Shown here: in pieces, positions 1 through 32,532 of the stretch | Numbering within the stretch: the stretch's first letter is position 1 | Layout of the letters: every line of letters starts with the position of its first letter | Source of the DNA: Apostichopus japonicus | Lineage: Eukaryota; Echinodermata; Holothuroidea; Aspidochirotida; Stichopodidae | DNA: 64,000 nucleotides | Assembly (NCBI RefSeq): GCF_037975245.1 | Contig: NC_092564.1 | Location: forward strand, 17,471,484 to 17,535,483 | Direction of reading: 5' to 3' | Position numbers and translations under genes: made by a program | Notes under the pieces: generated by a model | The model's input: the letters and a program-made list of their open reading frames with translations, nothing else | The model's database searches: none | Told to the model about the DNA's origin: nothing

Positions 1-1588
1 ACTCTTAAACCTTGCTGTAGCAAAAGCTGAGATGATTTAGCGGATCCCTCCGTTCACGGTTTGAACCATGCATGTATACAATGTCGCTCGCTCTGAGATA
101 AGACCACCTATTCTTAGAAAGGTGATTTCAATCTTCAAGTGAACAAAAAAAATCCAATGGAACTGTGGAATGTAGGCTCTGTCTACATTGATAGGGTATA
201 CAGTAATTCATCAATGGACGGTTTGGGTCTGTTTAGACTGATGACTGCATAGATCAGTAGGACAATATGGAGTAATGCATAAAGACCATCAGTAGGACAA
301 TATGGAGCTAGACAAGGAGGTGAACAGAGAGTCCAAAATATGAAAATTTTGTAAGTAAATATGACCGGCAGAGTATCAATGGATTTGCTACCTCATTGTT
401 CACATAAATTTGCATAAAGTTGCTTGTTGTAGCTTTCTGTATATTGTTGTATTTTTCCTTGTAATTGGTTGGGCTGATTGTAGACTTTCATAACATTAAT
501 TAAACCAAATAATGTTGGTTCTGTTTTCTTCCTAAAGTTACAATTTTTTTTTTTCAATATTTTTTTGGTCTCTTTTACTTTCTATTCCTTCAAGGACATA
601 AAACTGAAGGAAATGAAAATTGGTTCTGATGGGATCACAGTATGGAAAACTTACAGTGTCTGGAGCAGAAATCTACTCTAGAACAAACTGTATGGATACA
701 AATGAAAATTATTAACGTCAGTGCTTTAAGATACAGTATATTTCTACTGTCATGAATAGGAAACTGATACACAATCAAGGTTTCAAAACTTTGAATTCTT
801 ACAAATAGACAATAGGCAATAATAGTTCAAGCTTAGTTGATGTTGCTTTTAGACCTTTTACAGTACCTCTGTGTTACAAGCTCTCAGTCAATAGTAAACA
901 ACAGTCACCTGTCAAATTACAATAGTTATTACATTTTCAGATTTTTTGTTGGTTTCAAATCGATTTGATCATGTTCTAAGTTTTGTTTGGTCGCTCGAGA
1001 GACAGCAACAACATGATTTTTCCCATCTATGTAGAGAGGGGTGTTGTGTACTACTACTACTGTATGTTGTAGCTCACAACTCTCTTCAGTGTTCTGAGTT
1101 ACAACATACAGTACTGGACAAAGTACAGTAAGTATAGACTGTACTCAAACAGTGTCTCCCGCCATCAAAGTGCAAAAGAAAAACGATTTTTACAAAGTAA
1201 ATTCCTGTCAGTGTCAGTAAGCATCATCTTTGAATCACAGTGGAAGACTTGGAAGTCTCTCATTGAAAGGTACGGTTAATTCACCGCCGCCTCGGGGAGG
1301 CAGATAGAAGCTGCATAGAGAGAGAGAGAGAGACATGTGTGTTCTATTAGATCTTCCCTGCCAGTTGCGCTACTGTTGCACTGCTGTGATTGTGCTAGTA
1401 TTAACCATAGACATTTAGGTCAGTCAGCCAGTCAGGCCTGAAAGTCCCCTATCATTCGAAATGGAATGTTTGATAAACTGAAAGTTAGTGTTGCATTCCT
1501 GGGGCTTGATGAGGTCACTGTGACACTATTATACATATATAAGTAGTGATTATATTACTACAAGGGATGAAAGAAACCATGTCAGCAG
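1..1588. other. Left edge, no gene recognised
   Basis: I see no supportable exon here. Since the first recognised GLI exon at 3340 begins inside a codon, this stretch is probably 5' intron or 5' untranslated region of GLI. The only simple structure is a short GA microsatellite near 1318-1333. Confidence 0.4.
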
Positions 1589-2146
1589 GGCCGGCTGTCA
1601 AGCCAAGCAGACAGAGCAGCAGTGCTCGGCACACATGGGTGGGAATGGGGTGTACAATGGGATGTACAATGGGATGATGATGGGGACATATATACAGTAT
1701 GATGAACTGGGCAGCTACTTGGCCTTGTGAAGTAAGTTATTTGCTCAGCACACACGGGTGGGAATGGGGTGTACAGTGGGATGATGATGGGGACATGATA
1801 TGATGAACTGGGCAGCTACTTGTCCTTGTGAAGTATGTAATTTGCTCAGCACACACGGGTGGGAATGGGGGGTACAATGGGATGATAATGGGAACATATA
1901 TGATGAACTGGGCAGCTAATTGTCCTTGTAAAGTATGTAATTTGCTCAGCACACACGGGTGGGAATGGGGGGTACAATGGGATGATGATGGGAACATATA
2001 TGATGAACTGGGCAGCTACTTGTCCTTGTGAAGTATGTAATTTGCTCAGCACACACGGGTGGGAATGGGGTGTACAATGGGATGATGATGGGGACATATA
2101 TATGAATATGATGAATGGGGGGAGCTGCTACTTGTCCTTGTGAAGA
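1589..2146 (+). repeat. Five-copy tandem array, ~100-bp unit, with splice-like signals
   Basis: Five copies of a unit of about 100 bp (starting near 1625, 1743, 1846, 1945 and 2045). The left copy is the most different and ends in AAGTAAGTT, a good 5' splice site; later copies have AAGTATGTAA at the same place. Each later copy also has TTTGCTCAG, an acceptor-like end, just before CACACACGGG. One frame of the left copy reads HMGGNGVYNGMYNG and would leave the phase required by the GLI exon at 3340, but it meets an in-frame TGA one base before the donor. I therefore do not call it a coding exon. It could be a 5' untranslated exon or a decayed exon. Confidence 0.75.
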
Positions 2147-2639
2147 ATGTTTTAAATTTGTGCATTTGTGTTGAGTCGTTTTATATATTTGTATCCCAAC
2201 TACAGGGGTGTGTATATCGGTATCGTTACCAGGATATTAAAAGTAGCGTCCGCGGGACGCAACGTTTTAAACATATTTGCCTCCGCTCAGAAAAACTTGC
2301 GTCCATACAGTCCTCCATGAAAACATGCATGCACTTTAAAACACTTCTACAGGAACGCATAGTACTTGATAATGACCCCTGACAAAACATTGGCTTGTGC
2401 GCAATGGAAGCCTACAGTAGGTCCATAATGTGCACGAAAATCAAATCAACTGATCATGATTAAAGCTGTAAATAGTATACCACAAAAAAATTACTGCCAA
2501 ATTCAGAAGCAGGAAATTTTGCCGTCGGTTCACAAAAATCATGAAAATATTTTATACAAAATAAAGATTGGAGCCTTCCAAACTGCTATGCAAACTTTGA
2601 ACACTAATTTATTGCCTGTATTATACCATAATTATACCT
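2147..2639. other. Intronic or intergenic, nothing recognised
   Basis: No exon, RNA gene or repeat could be supported in this stretch. Confidence 0.4.
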
Positions 2640-3330
2640 GGGTTAGAGTCGTTGACAGAAAAAACAAAAATGTGAATCTTACTATTCAGTTGAGCTTTGA
2701 GGGCTTGGCTTTGTCTAAAGTGTGTGGACTTGCTTTGATGGTACATAAAAATCATCCTAATTAAATTCATGGTTGCCTGGAATATTCATGTATTTTTTCA
2801 CCATATATTTATTCATGCATTCAAGTCCTTGACAGAAAAAAATGTAATATGAATCTTACTATTTGGCTGAGCTTCAAGGGCTTGGCTTTGTCTACAGTGT
2901 GGACTTGCTTTGGTTGTACATAAAAATCATGCTAATTAAATTCATTATTGCATGGAATTTTCATGTCTTTTTTTCACCATATATTATTTATTCCTGTGTT
3001 GAAGTCATTGACAGAAAAAAATGAATGTGAATCTTACTATTCAGTTGAGCTTCAAGGACTTGGCTTTGTCTACAGTGTGAACTTGCTAATATGGTACATA
3101 AAAATCATGCTAATTTATTCATTGCTGCTTGGAATATTCATGTATATATTTATTCCTGTGTTAAAGTCATTGACAGCCAAAAAATGAATGTAAATCTCAC
3201 TATTCAGTTGAGCTTCAAGGACTTGGCTTCGTCTATAGTGTGGACTTGCTTTTGTGGTACATCAAAAAAATTTGCTAATTTATTCATGGTTTCATGGAAT
3301 ATTCATGTCTGTTTTCACCATATTATATTC
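2640..3330 (+). repeat. Four-copy tandem repeat abutting a GLI 3' splice site
   Basis: Four diverged copies of a 160-180 bp unit begin near 2651, 2829, 3007 and 3170, recognisable by TTGACAGAAAAAA followed by GAATCTTACTATTCAGTTGAG and GGACTTGGC. The last unit runs directly into the polypyrimidine tract and CAG acceptor of the GLI exon at 3340. Inner units carry ATTATTTATTCCTGTGTTGAAG at the equivalent place, similar to the true acceptor region. Confidence 0.75.
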
Positions 3331-3339
3331 TTCCTGCAG

Positions 3340-22564
<19,225 letters not shown>

Positions 22565-25500
22565 GGGGCTTGTAGGGGGGGGGTGACCGTAACTGCACAG
22601 TGACGACGAGCTATTTACCCACGGAGGAGACTTTGTTTTGTTTGGACAAAGTACTTTGCAAACAGCGTGAGGGTGGTGTGTATATATGAAGGCTTGCAGA
22701 ACAGCTTTTGAACAGCGAGCAGTTAACAGAAAAAGAGGAATGAAGCAAGCATCATGTTTTCAAAGGATATTTATTTATTTTTTAATATTTTACTTATAAA
22801 ATCCAAATTTAATTTGGAGCTCTAATGTTATATCTGGGCAAAGATTCATGTTTGTCCATTTTTGCTTTTTGGTTAGCTTTGTTTTATCCAAAGCCTATAA
22901 ACCTTTCTTATGTAACTCTTGAGTCTTACAAACCTTGCCATCTGTCTTTTTTCCTACTAGGACCAACAGGGCTTCCTCTTAACGTATTTCGCTGCATTTT
23001 ATGATAATCTGTCAAATCCAGTCCTGTCATTTATGAAAGATTTTACAACTGTTTGATTTTTTTTTACATGGAAAAAAATCGCTGTATCAGTTAGATTAAA
23101 TTTGGTGCTTTGTGCTGTTGGATGTGTGCACTGGTCAAGGTCATAATTGTAGTGCACTAAGATACTAACTAAACGAGATTTTGTATAGACAAAAGGCATA
23201 TACAGGCGAAAAAATCAAGGGAATTCCCCAAACTTGGCCGACAGTTTGATAGTGTGAAAAACACCTGAAGCAATGTAAACAACACTGGATACCTGCATAT
23301 ATTCTTTGTGTGTAAGAATAACAGTTTTCATTTGAAAATGAAAGGTTTCTAAACAAATGTGAAACCTTTGAATGAGTTTCACATTATGTAGAACGACACA
23401 ATATAAATGTAAACCATTACACAGTTTTCAAAATGTGTAAAAAGTGTGAAACATTTTCAGAGGATGGAAAAGAAATACCTAATGCTTATTACATACTTTA
23501 ATGTGTCCTATGATAGCTTTTCAAGTCAATGTGAGAATTGCACTTCTTAAGGAATTCCCATAGTTAAGAAACATTTGCACAACTTAAAAATGTTCTTTTC
23601 CAAATACCACCACACACTGTTTTTGCCATAGTTGAAAACATTGCACAGTTGCCTGATAATGTTACATGTAATGTAAGGCGAATTGCACAATATCACATCA
23701 TGTAAAACCATCACAAATTTTTCATATAAAGTACAATTCTTTGATTGTTGTCGTAATATTTATATTTTTAAAGCGAAAGTCTTTAAGTCATGTGATATGG
23801 TCACAGTATTTTCTGTTTAATCTGTTCTGTTGTTGTTGTAATATTCTGATTTTTTTTTATCGTTTCCCAAAATTCTGGCAAAACATGAAAAATGTTTGGT
23901 GATGCCAAAGTCTGCCCCTATGTTGGCTTCCAAGTATTCAGATAATGAAAATAGGGATGTCTATTTGCAGATGGGAGTCTATGGAAATTGTGGCTGGAAA
24001 TTGTGACATTGGTGTGATATTTGCATTGTATTTGGTTTACACAAATTTGATGAAACCTGTCACAACAAAGTCCTGTCAAAACATTTGCCTTTTTTGACTT
24101 TAATTAATAACAATAATGAATGACTTGATTCATTTGATCTGATTTTTATCCAGTTTTCGTATAAACTGCCGAGCAGTTCAAATTTGTCACGCCTTTGATT
24201 TATTAACTGTACACTGATGCATTCAGTGAGTATCACCTTCAGTGTACCTAAATCCGTCCAGAGGTATCAAGATTTATTCATATTTATTCAGACGAACTTT
24301 AATCTTCTTCTTCAAACAAACGACTATATTTTTTCAAACAAAACTAAATTATTTTACTTTTGGCGACTTATGACTGGAAGAGGTTTTTGTGGTTCAAGAA
24401 GTTAATCCTGCAAATACCTTGTAATCTTACTTTTGGCCTTGGGGGGGGGGGGTGAAGATCAGCCCTGCTATGGGTAGTCAAGTTTGGCCTTCTTTCTTTC
24501 CGGTTAAATTGTTGTTCAAAAGTCCATGTGCTCCTATAAAAGCGGAAGTAGGCACTTGAAGATTTATCATGCCAATATTTGTAAATGGTAAAACATCCGT
24601 CAGAAGTATTCGTTACAATCTTTAATATCCGTCCAAAGGTGAACTTTGTGTTATCAGTTTTTACAGAGTGTTTACTTTTGACAGAAATATATGTAAAGAA
24701 AACTAGCAGTCACGGTATGGTACAGTCAAGTGAAAACATGTAAATAGATAGTGGTGAATATTCACGAGGATGAGGCTATTACGGAGCAAGATTTTGCAAT
24801 TAATATGAAAACAAAAGCCATAAATGCTTTTAAAAGACTGGTGGTGCATATTATTCGTGACTGAGAGATCCTTACTGATATTTACAGAGCCAGAAAAATT
24901 GTACATTTTGAGGCAGATGAAAGTTCAATGCCCTTGGGTTGATTTCTTTCTCTATCTCTTTTTCATTTTCATCTTCTTTTTTCAAATATTTTTTAATAGT
25001 TTTTATTCTTAAAATGAGGATTTGATTTTTACTGGACAGTATGTTTATTTGAATTTTAACTAAATGTTCTTGTTTCTATTTGCTAATTTGCGAGACGGCT
25101 GTTTGTGTTCAAACCTCTTCACTTTTTCCTTGGTATATATGGTGCCTTCCCTTTTTTCACATATTTTTTTTAGAGAGTCTAAATACTATCAGTAGCTTAG
25201 AATAGGAATTTTTTAGGTGATTTTCTTTTTTTACTCTTTCGTAACAAAATATATTCGCTAATTAACCTTTCATTAGCATAGTTGGAGAATTATTTGTAAC
25301 AGAAACAAACATAGCATATTAGATTGCTGGCCTTCCAGCTGTGTTGCTTTTATTACTATGAGTAACATCAGCGACAAAATTTTTTGTTGTTGAAACATAG
25401 CTGGTGAATAATATTTTGAAATATTTCTTGATATCTTTGGCATGCCGGTTCTAACGTTTAACTCAATGACATATTTTACAGTCGTGTTATATACTCGACC

Positions 25501-28419
25501 CACGTTCAGCATAGGATCACAGTTCTACTGTCTACTATATCTACTAGGGCCAGCGGAAAAGATGTTTGGTTGGAGGAAAGGGCAGGTCAGAACTATAAAA
25601 TTCATTAAACCTAGAAGAAGCAATGTGCAGAGATAGGCTGATAGAATGCTATAAAGGCCTACAGGGTCTGCATACCCAAGCAGTGCAAGACCGTAGACAG
25701 CTTGTTCTTCGTGAGCCAAATCTCCCCTGGGTCATATCTGGAGAGGTACACTGATGATATGTATTAACCATATGATCGAAACCTATATTCTGTACGGTAA
25801 CTAAGGTTACCTTAAAATGAAAGTTGAACGAAAATCTACAATGAAAAAACGTTTTTTTATAATTTTATTTATAATGATGAATTGATACAACGTCCAAGTC
25901 ATTGTGCTAAAGCGGACTGTTTTGGCGGATCTAGGACTTCAAAAAGGAGGGAGTGTGGCCCTGAGATTGTAAGAGCCGACTCTAGTGTAAGAGGGTCTGT
26001 GGATCCTCACCACCGACCCCCCTTCCACCGCCAAAAGAAAATTAAATGTAAAAATGATGCATTCTGTGTTATATTTAGGCTATTAATTAGTTCTATAATG
26101 AGGTTAACATGCAAGTTTGTGTTAACAACCACGTATCGTTTTTCTCTGTACTGGGTTGTAAAGGGGGGGGGGTGCAAACCCCCCCTAAATCTGCAACTGT
26201 TTTGTGTAAAGTAATAACTGTGTCTGTGATTGCTAAGGGTACATCATTTATTCACCAAATACTGTCTATGTACTGTCTAAGTCTGACAGAACTGTGCAAC
26301 TCACATGATTTGTTTTTGGTTTCCTGAAAGGGAAAACTATGGAGTCGCTTCACCAAACTTCACAAAATTGTGAGTGGGACTGCGGATTGCAAAATTTGTT
26401 ATGACTACAACACGGATTGCAATGTCGGAAATTGCTATTACGGTTAGATTCGTCAAACACGGCAACATACAGAAACGCTGTACTCACAGCCGAATACACA
26501 GCCTTTGCCCAGCGAAGGCTGGTCCGTCATTTCTCAGAATGGTTGCTATTACCAAAATCGGTTGCTATTACCAAAATTGGAGGGTCTGCACTGCCTGTAA
26601 AAAGCTTTCATCAGGTAGAATAAATTTATTAAAGGAACATTTAAATTGTACTTGGTACTATTAAATTAGTAAATTGTTGATTATATTATGTAGTTAATAT
26701 GTCTTTAAATGTTAAAATATGTTGTGTATGATACAGAAATTATTAACCCCCTATACAATGATCCATGTATAGATTAGTCCATTATGTTGATAGGGGTAAC
26801 GTATTAAAGTTGGCCTTAAAATTAAAAAGCAAAAATGGAAATATATCTATAGTGGAAATGAACTTACTGCACGACAGAAGACGTCCAAGGAACACATTTA
26901 TTTTTTTTTGTATTTCTGAAATAAAGTGTTTATTTGACTACTCAAACATGTATATTACATGTGTATTACATGACAACCTTACGCATAACGAATAGAACCC
27001 CTCTTACAAATCTTACTCCGTACAGGTAGGACTCTTGCAATGTGATCTGCGAATTAATCAGGTAACTTGATCCGGAGTGGCTGCATGTTAAATTCTTCAA
27101 GGCTGCCTTAATTACCTTCATAGGTAAACATTGATACTGTAGTTTTGATTTATCATGTTACAGAGACAGAGAGGAAAGGGTTTTTCCCCTTGATATAGCA
27201 CAGAGGAGCCCACATTTTCTGGCCCACTAGATGTTCAATATGTTTTATCAATGGGATACCATTATGAAAACCATATAGCATACATGAATACAGAATACTT
27301 CTTTAGGTTAATTTCTATGGATAGAAAATGTCATATATGAATGTAATTTCAGCAAGACTTTTGACCCTTCATGGTCCAAAGCATTTTTCCTTTTTTTTTC
27401 CTCACCCATGGACTTAAATACAAAATTCTGAGCGTTGTTTGGGGGGAATAAATTTCAACAAATGACAAACATACTTCTCGAATAACATTTGAGAAGCAAT
27501 TTTAACTCAGTCAAACAGTTTGAATGCTCATTCTGAATATGACTTAGTACTAGTATATAGTACTAGTAGTAATAGTAGTAGTATCACTGGACGTCCACAA
27601 AATGAGTAATTTCGTACACCGATCATAGCACTCAATTTTACTCTATAAATACTAATGAGACGACATATTCCTAAACGACGTCAAAATTTGATTTTTTGAT
27701 CAAAGAAATATTTTCGTATAATATTCTCTTTTTATCTTTGTATCTTGTCAGTATTAATCTTCTGGGTCAACCTTTTAAGTGCCTTTCCGTCCATTTCATC
27801 ATATATGTTTTACTAATATATCTGAGATTAATGATTTATTTTTTAAAGATATATGGTGGTGCTAAACTTGCCTCATTTTTACAACCGATACGACCTTGAC
27901 ATCTGTTTGCTACGAAACCAAAAACAAAAACAAGAAAACAGTTATTTTTTAAAACTTCTGTCACCTAAAATGCATCGGGTCAATATTTCACATTTTCTCA
28001 TTTCATGTTTGGATTTTTAATTTTTTTTTTTCCTTTGACAGGCATAATGGTGTTGTTGTTGTTATTGTCATGAGTTGCACCTGAAAGACTTTATCCTTTT
28101 CTCTGATGCAATTGTATCTTTCCGTCCCAGAGGATTGTGACTACAGAGGCTAATAAATGTAGAAATTAATTATCTATGCACGGTTAACTTTGCATAAACA
28201 ACATTTATTTTATTTTTTTGTTGTAAAATATAGAAATTGTTTTTAGGATATGTTAACATATATTAATTTAGATGTAGTCATTGATAAGCATTGTATGCAT
28301 CATAGATAGTAGTTGAATTTTACAGAATAAAATGACAACTTGATGAAAGCAAAATTATGTGAGTTTTATTTTTAAAAAAAGTTTTTTTATACCTTGTCCA
28401 AGGCAAAAGGAAGCTTTGC
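22565..28419 (+). other. GLI 3' UTR and downstream, no other gene
   Basis: No coding region is supported. AATAAA hexamers at 26920-26925 and 28326-28331 are candidate polyadenylation signals; the second has GT/T-rich sequence just downstream. If used, the 3' untranslated region would be 4-6 kb. This is a guess from sequence alone. Confidence 0.35.
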
Positions 28420-28920
28420 GGTCGGTCTGGGTGTATCTGTGTGTTACACCTCATATGAACATCTTGAAAGTACCCCTGGTTGAACTTTGGTGGGTCTGGG
28501 TGTATCTGTGTATGTTACACCTCATGTGAACATCTTGAAAGTACCCCTGGTTGAACTTTGGTGGGTCTGGGTGTATCTATGCATGTTACACCTCATGTGA
28601 ACATCTTGAAAGTAGCCCTGGTTGAACTTTGGTGGGTCTGGGTGTATCTGTGTATGTTACACCTCATGTGAACATCTTGAAAGTACCCCTGGTTGAACTT
28701 TGGTGGGTCTGGGTATATCTGTGTGTTTCACCTCATGTGAACATCTTGAAAGTACTCCTGGTTGAACTTTGGTGGGTCTGCGTGTATCTGTGTGTGTTAC
28801 ACCTCATGTGAACATCATGAAAGTACCCCTGGTTGAACTTTGGTGGGTCTGAGTGTATCTGTGTGTGTTACACCTCATGTGAACATCTTGAAAGTACCCA
28901 TGGTTGAACTTTGGTGTGTA
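28420..28920 (+). repeat. 71-bp tandem array, 7-8 copies
   Basis: Head-to-tail units marked by GGTGGGTCTGGGTGTATCTG and CACCTCATGTGAACATC, with a spacing of 69-71 bp. It merges on the right with the dispersed repeat family that contains GGTCAAAGGTCA phrases. Confidence 0.85.
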
Positions 28921-29545
28921 AATTCTCCTGGGTGTGTATAAGAAATTGATTGAAATGGTGTAGGTCAAAGGTCACTAGATGTTACAGTCTGAAAACATTT
29001 TAAACATAAAAACAGAGAATGCAGCTGTTGATTTCTTGATGAAGGCAAAAAGAATCGATGTGATGTTAATGGCATGTGTGTGAGATGACGTAACTCATTA
29101 TGACTGTAAATCAAAAAGTACATGGTGTTTCAACTTCATAATTGGTAGAACAACCTGTATATTATATGCACCAGAGGTCAAAGTCTGAAAACCTGGTTAA
29201 CTCAGTAACTTCAAAGGCTTTAGCTTGGATGAATCCCAAACTTGATATTTGAATCCAAATTAATAAATGAAATGAAATGAAAGTTAAGTTACAGGAACCT
29301 GATTTGGTTGTTATTGGTGAAAAGTCATTTGAGGTCACCAGAGGATTGAATACCTGGTAACTTCAAAAGATAAGTTTGAATGAACTGCATACTTGGAATT
29401 TGGATTCAAGTCAAAGAACCATTATTGTCTGTAATAGTGGTGAAAGTTAATTTAGGGTCACTCAAATTTCAAGTCTGAAAAGCATCTTAATACAATAACT
29501 TCAAAAGTAAAGCTTGACCAAGTTTTGGGTGGAGGTCATATGGTG
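28921..29545 (+). repeat. Dispersed repeat of the 'GGTCAAAGGTCACTAGA' family
   Basis: Several diverged units with AAGTCTGAAAACCTGG, TAACTTCAAAAG and 'GAATGAACTGCATACTTGGA' phrases, related to the GLI intron repeats at 20.1-20.7 kb. Unclassified. Confidence 0.5.
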
Positions 29546-30606
29546 AGTTGAGTTGAAAGGGCATGTAGGGTGTACACCAAAGGCACTTGGATCACGCGCC
29601 TATAATGGCAAATTAGTTCAGCGTTCTTCATCTATCTTGATTTTCATAACGTTAGGATTAAGATGTTTAAAGTCTCTGGGATGCTTCTTTAAAGGCATTG
29701 AATACTTGACCCAAATCGCGTTCCGCACTCTGAAAAAGTTAACTTTCCGTTGCTTGCAAGTGAAGTTTTTCTTGTCGCTACAAAATGCAGACAGTAATGA
29801 AACTTGATACCTTGTTCTCTTTTATCTAGACCTGAGATGTCCACGCTGATATGTACACTGTGTTGTGGGTATTGACCCTAGCTGTATGTATTGACTGTAC
29901 ACTAGTGTCTAATTACCGACGGTAACAAGCTGTGTGTGTATTTCCTGGGATCGATGGTGGTGTCTAACACTTCTGTTACACCTCATTCGAAACTAGGTCA
30001 GATTACCGGCATCAGACGTTTCTTTGTGCGCGAGTCTTCACACCCTTTAACTTGACCGTTGATGATGACGTCTGGTCGTTAGTCCGGCTTTTATGTATAT
30101 TGTTAGTTTACTGCTTTATAATTCCAACACGTAGGCCTATCAATTTCCCTTGATAATTATTGTAGTGCGCATGCGCGCTACAATATTGGGATTACTAGCC
30201 CGATCCATCATATCTACATATCACACTCTTCATAACAATCACATTTTCACAGGTTGGCTACGAAGGAAAATATCCAGACTCAGATTTGTAAAGATTTATG
30301 GCTGCGAACAGTTAATTCTGCACACGAAAATAAAATAAATCTCCTTACGTAGCATACTTCTTCAAAACAATACGTTTGCTATTGCAACATAGGCACTTGT
30401 AACGTTGTAGTGCGTGGTCAGAATGAAATTCCTGTTCGAGCCATGAAAGGGAATGCTCCTGAAGGTTAATTGGAACTTCTTTTTTTTAAGGAAAAACAGA
30501 CAATCGATAGCAATTTAAAGTAGCGAATGAAATGGAAGACAAGCAGCACAGGCTTTAGAAGAGTGAAGGGAGATAGAGGAAAAGTAATGGGAGGTTGCCC
30601 CAGACA
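29546..30606. other. Intergenic, nothing recognised
   Basis: No exon, RNA gene or repeat family supported. Confidence 0.4.
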
Positions 30607-30608
30607 TA

Positions 30609-30846
30609 GGCGTACGAGGCGGGGGGCAGGGGGGCAGACTGCCCCCCCATATTTCCAGAGGACAAGAAATTCGGGCAAAAGTCCTGAAAAATTCGGGCAG
30701 CCTAAGAGGAGAAAAAAAAATATATATATATATATTTTTTTCTCCTCTTAGGCTGCCCGAAAAAAAAATATATATATATATATTTTTTTCTCCTCTTAGG
30801 CTGCCCGAATTTTTCAGGACTTTTGCCCGAATTTCTTGTCCTCTGG

Positions 30847-30930
<84 letters not shown>

Positions 30931-30931
30931 C

Positions 30932-30977
<46 letters not shown>

Positions 30978-31174
30978 TTCCAGAGGACAAGAAATTCGGG
31001 CAAAAGTCCTGAAAAATTCGGGCAGCCTAAGAGGAGAAAAAAAAAATATATATATATATATATATTTTTCTCCTCTTACGCTGCCCGAATTTTTCAGGAC
31101 TTTTGCCCGAATTTCTTGTCCTCTGGAAATTTGGGGGGGGGGCAGTCTGCCCCCCGCCTCGTACGCCTATGGAC
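30609..31174. mobile_element. Nested foldback element with AT-dinucleotide core
   Basis: The outer arms are inverted repeats of about 125 bp: CATAGGCGTACGAGGCGGGG on the left and its complement on the right, ending CGTACGCCTATG. Continuing inward both arms contain TTCCAGAGGACAAG, CGGGCAAAAGTCCTG and GCCTAAGAGGAG. Two more inverted copies of the inner part lie near 30783-30850 and 30975-31040, separated by long AT dinucleotide runs. The result is a palindrome within a palindrome. Solitary ends with CGTACGCCTATGG or TACGCCTATG occur near 33684 and 51194. Unclassified non-autonomous element; AT lengths may be imprecise in the assembly. Confidence 0.75.
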
Positions 31175-32532
31175 AGCAACGTTACAATTAGTTGCATTGA
31201 GACCGTCGGTATAATGCGCTATATAAATAAGTTAAACAAAATACGTTGTGTAAATTGAGCACGATAAATGCAAAAATGTTTGCAGACAATGGTAAGGACT
31301 ATTAGCAAAACAAATCACAGGAAATTCGGAAACGCATCATTGACTGCTTTCAGCATGAAACTTCTTTGTAACGCCGGGGAGTGTTTTTAACCTTCTACTT
31401 TGCGGTTGATTGTTATCATTTATTTGTTTTGAAACAAATTCAATATACAAAGGATTGGAAGAAATGTTGGTTCTTTTGAGAAGTTGCGTTTTTTTTTTTT
31501 AAGAAAGAAAGAAAGATATTATTCCAAAAAGTACGAAAACATGTTATTGGAAACCTGCTCAAATACCGAATCCTGTGTCGTTGTACTCTTGTTTACACAA
31601 TTTACACGTTGACACTGAGGGTTGTATGTACGATTTGTGCAAACAGATGATTTTTTTTTTTCAACTCCCTGGTTTAAAGTTGCAGGTAAAACGGCATGTC
31701 TATTAAGTGTTTATATGAATGAGGAATTGTTATAATGGAACGCCATTACTCTTTTAGAGATGTGTAACCATTTTCTTAAAAACTTTCCTAGCTTCCAAAA
31801 TTGTTATTATTTTGAATTCTTATACATGAACTCATACTTTCATTTGCGGCTTCATCATCTGTTACTAACAATGTGTTCAAATTTGTTGTATCACAGTGTT
31901 CTTGTGTTTAATTGTTTCTACCTGGTAAGTTGCAACACATAATTTAAAAAACAAAAAAGCACCTACGGTTACAGTTTACCGTTAATCAATGAATCACAGG
32001 TAGGGATGTGTCTGTTGTATAAAGCTTTACAAGATTGATTGCCCTACACAACAAACAATAACAACACCACTGAACTGAACAATGTGGCAACAAACACGTA
32101 TTTAATGTAGATCCCACCCGTACAGTATACCCACAAAGAAATGTGTAATACCCACACGTTTATAGTATTCGAGTCCAGTTTTCTGCACTCGGACTTTAGA
32201 CCAATTCCAATTTGGTATATCATCTTGCTTGGCAGATCTCTTATTTCTGAAGTCTACTCTTTGAGTGTCCAGAATGAGCACTTATGTAAGGAGTCAATGC
32301 AGTCTTACACATTTAGCCACACATACATTGAATATATATATGAAATATGAATATATATATATGCAGTAGCTTGCCCGAATCAAATTTTTGCCCGACAATT
32401 CTATGATTTTCTTTATTTAGCATCATGATGCCCGAATATTTCCGTGTAACACCACCGTAAGCGCAGTTCATCTGGGCTCCCACGCTTTTGCTCGATCAAT
32501 TTTTTTCTAACTAGTCAATTGTTTACCTGGAC
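31175..32532. other. Intergenic, nothing recognised
   Basis: Only T tracts and a short AT run near 32331-32362. No gene supported. Confidence 0.4.

Noticed and set aside
1597..1733. Coding GLI exon in the left unit of the 1.6-kb array
   Set aside because: The phase would fit the next exon but an in-frame TGA directly precedes the donor, and the acceptor lacks a pyrimidine tract.
22999..25012. Short reading frames in the region downstream of GLI
   Set aside because: All are short, AT-rich and without domains, consistent with 3' untranslated or intergenic DNA.
30515..31191. Long reading frames on both strands made mostly of alternating Tyr/Ile
   Set aside because: They are translations of AT dinucleotide runs within the foldback element.
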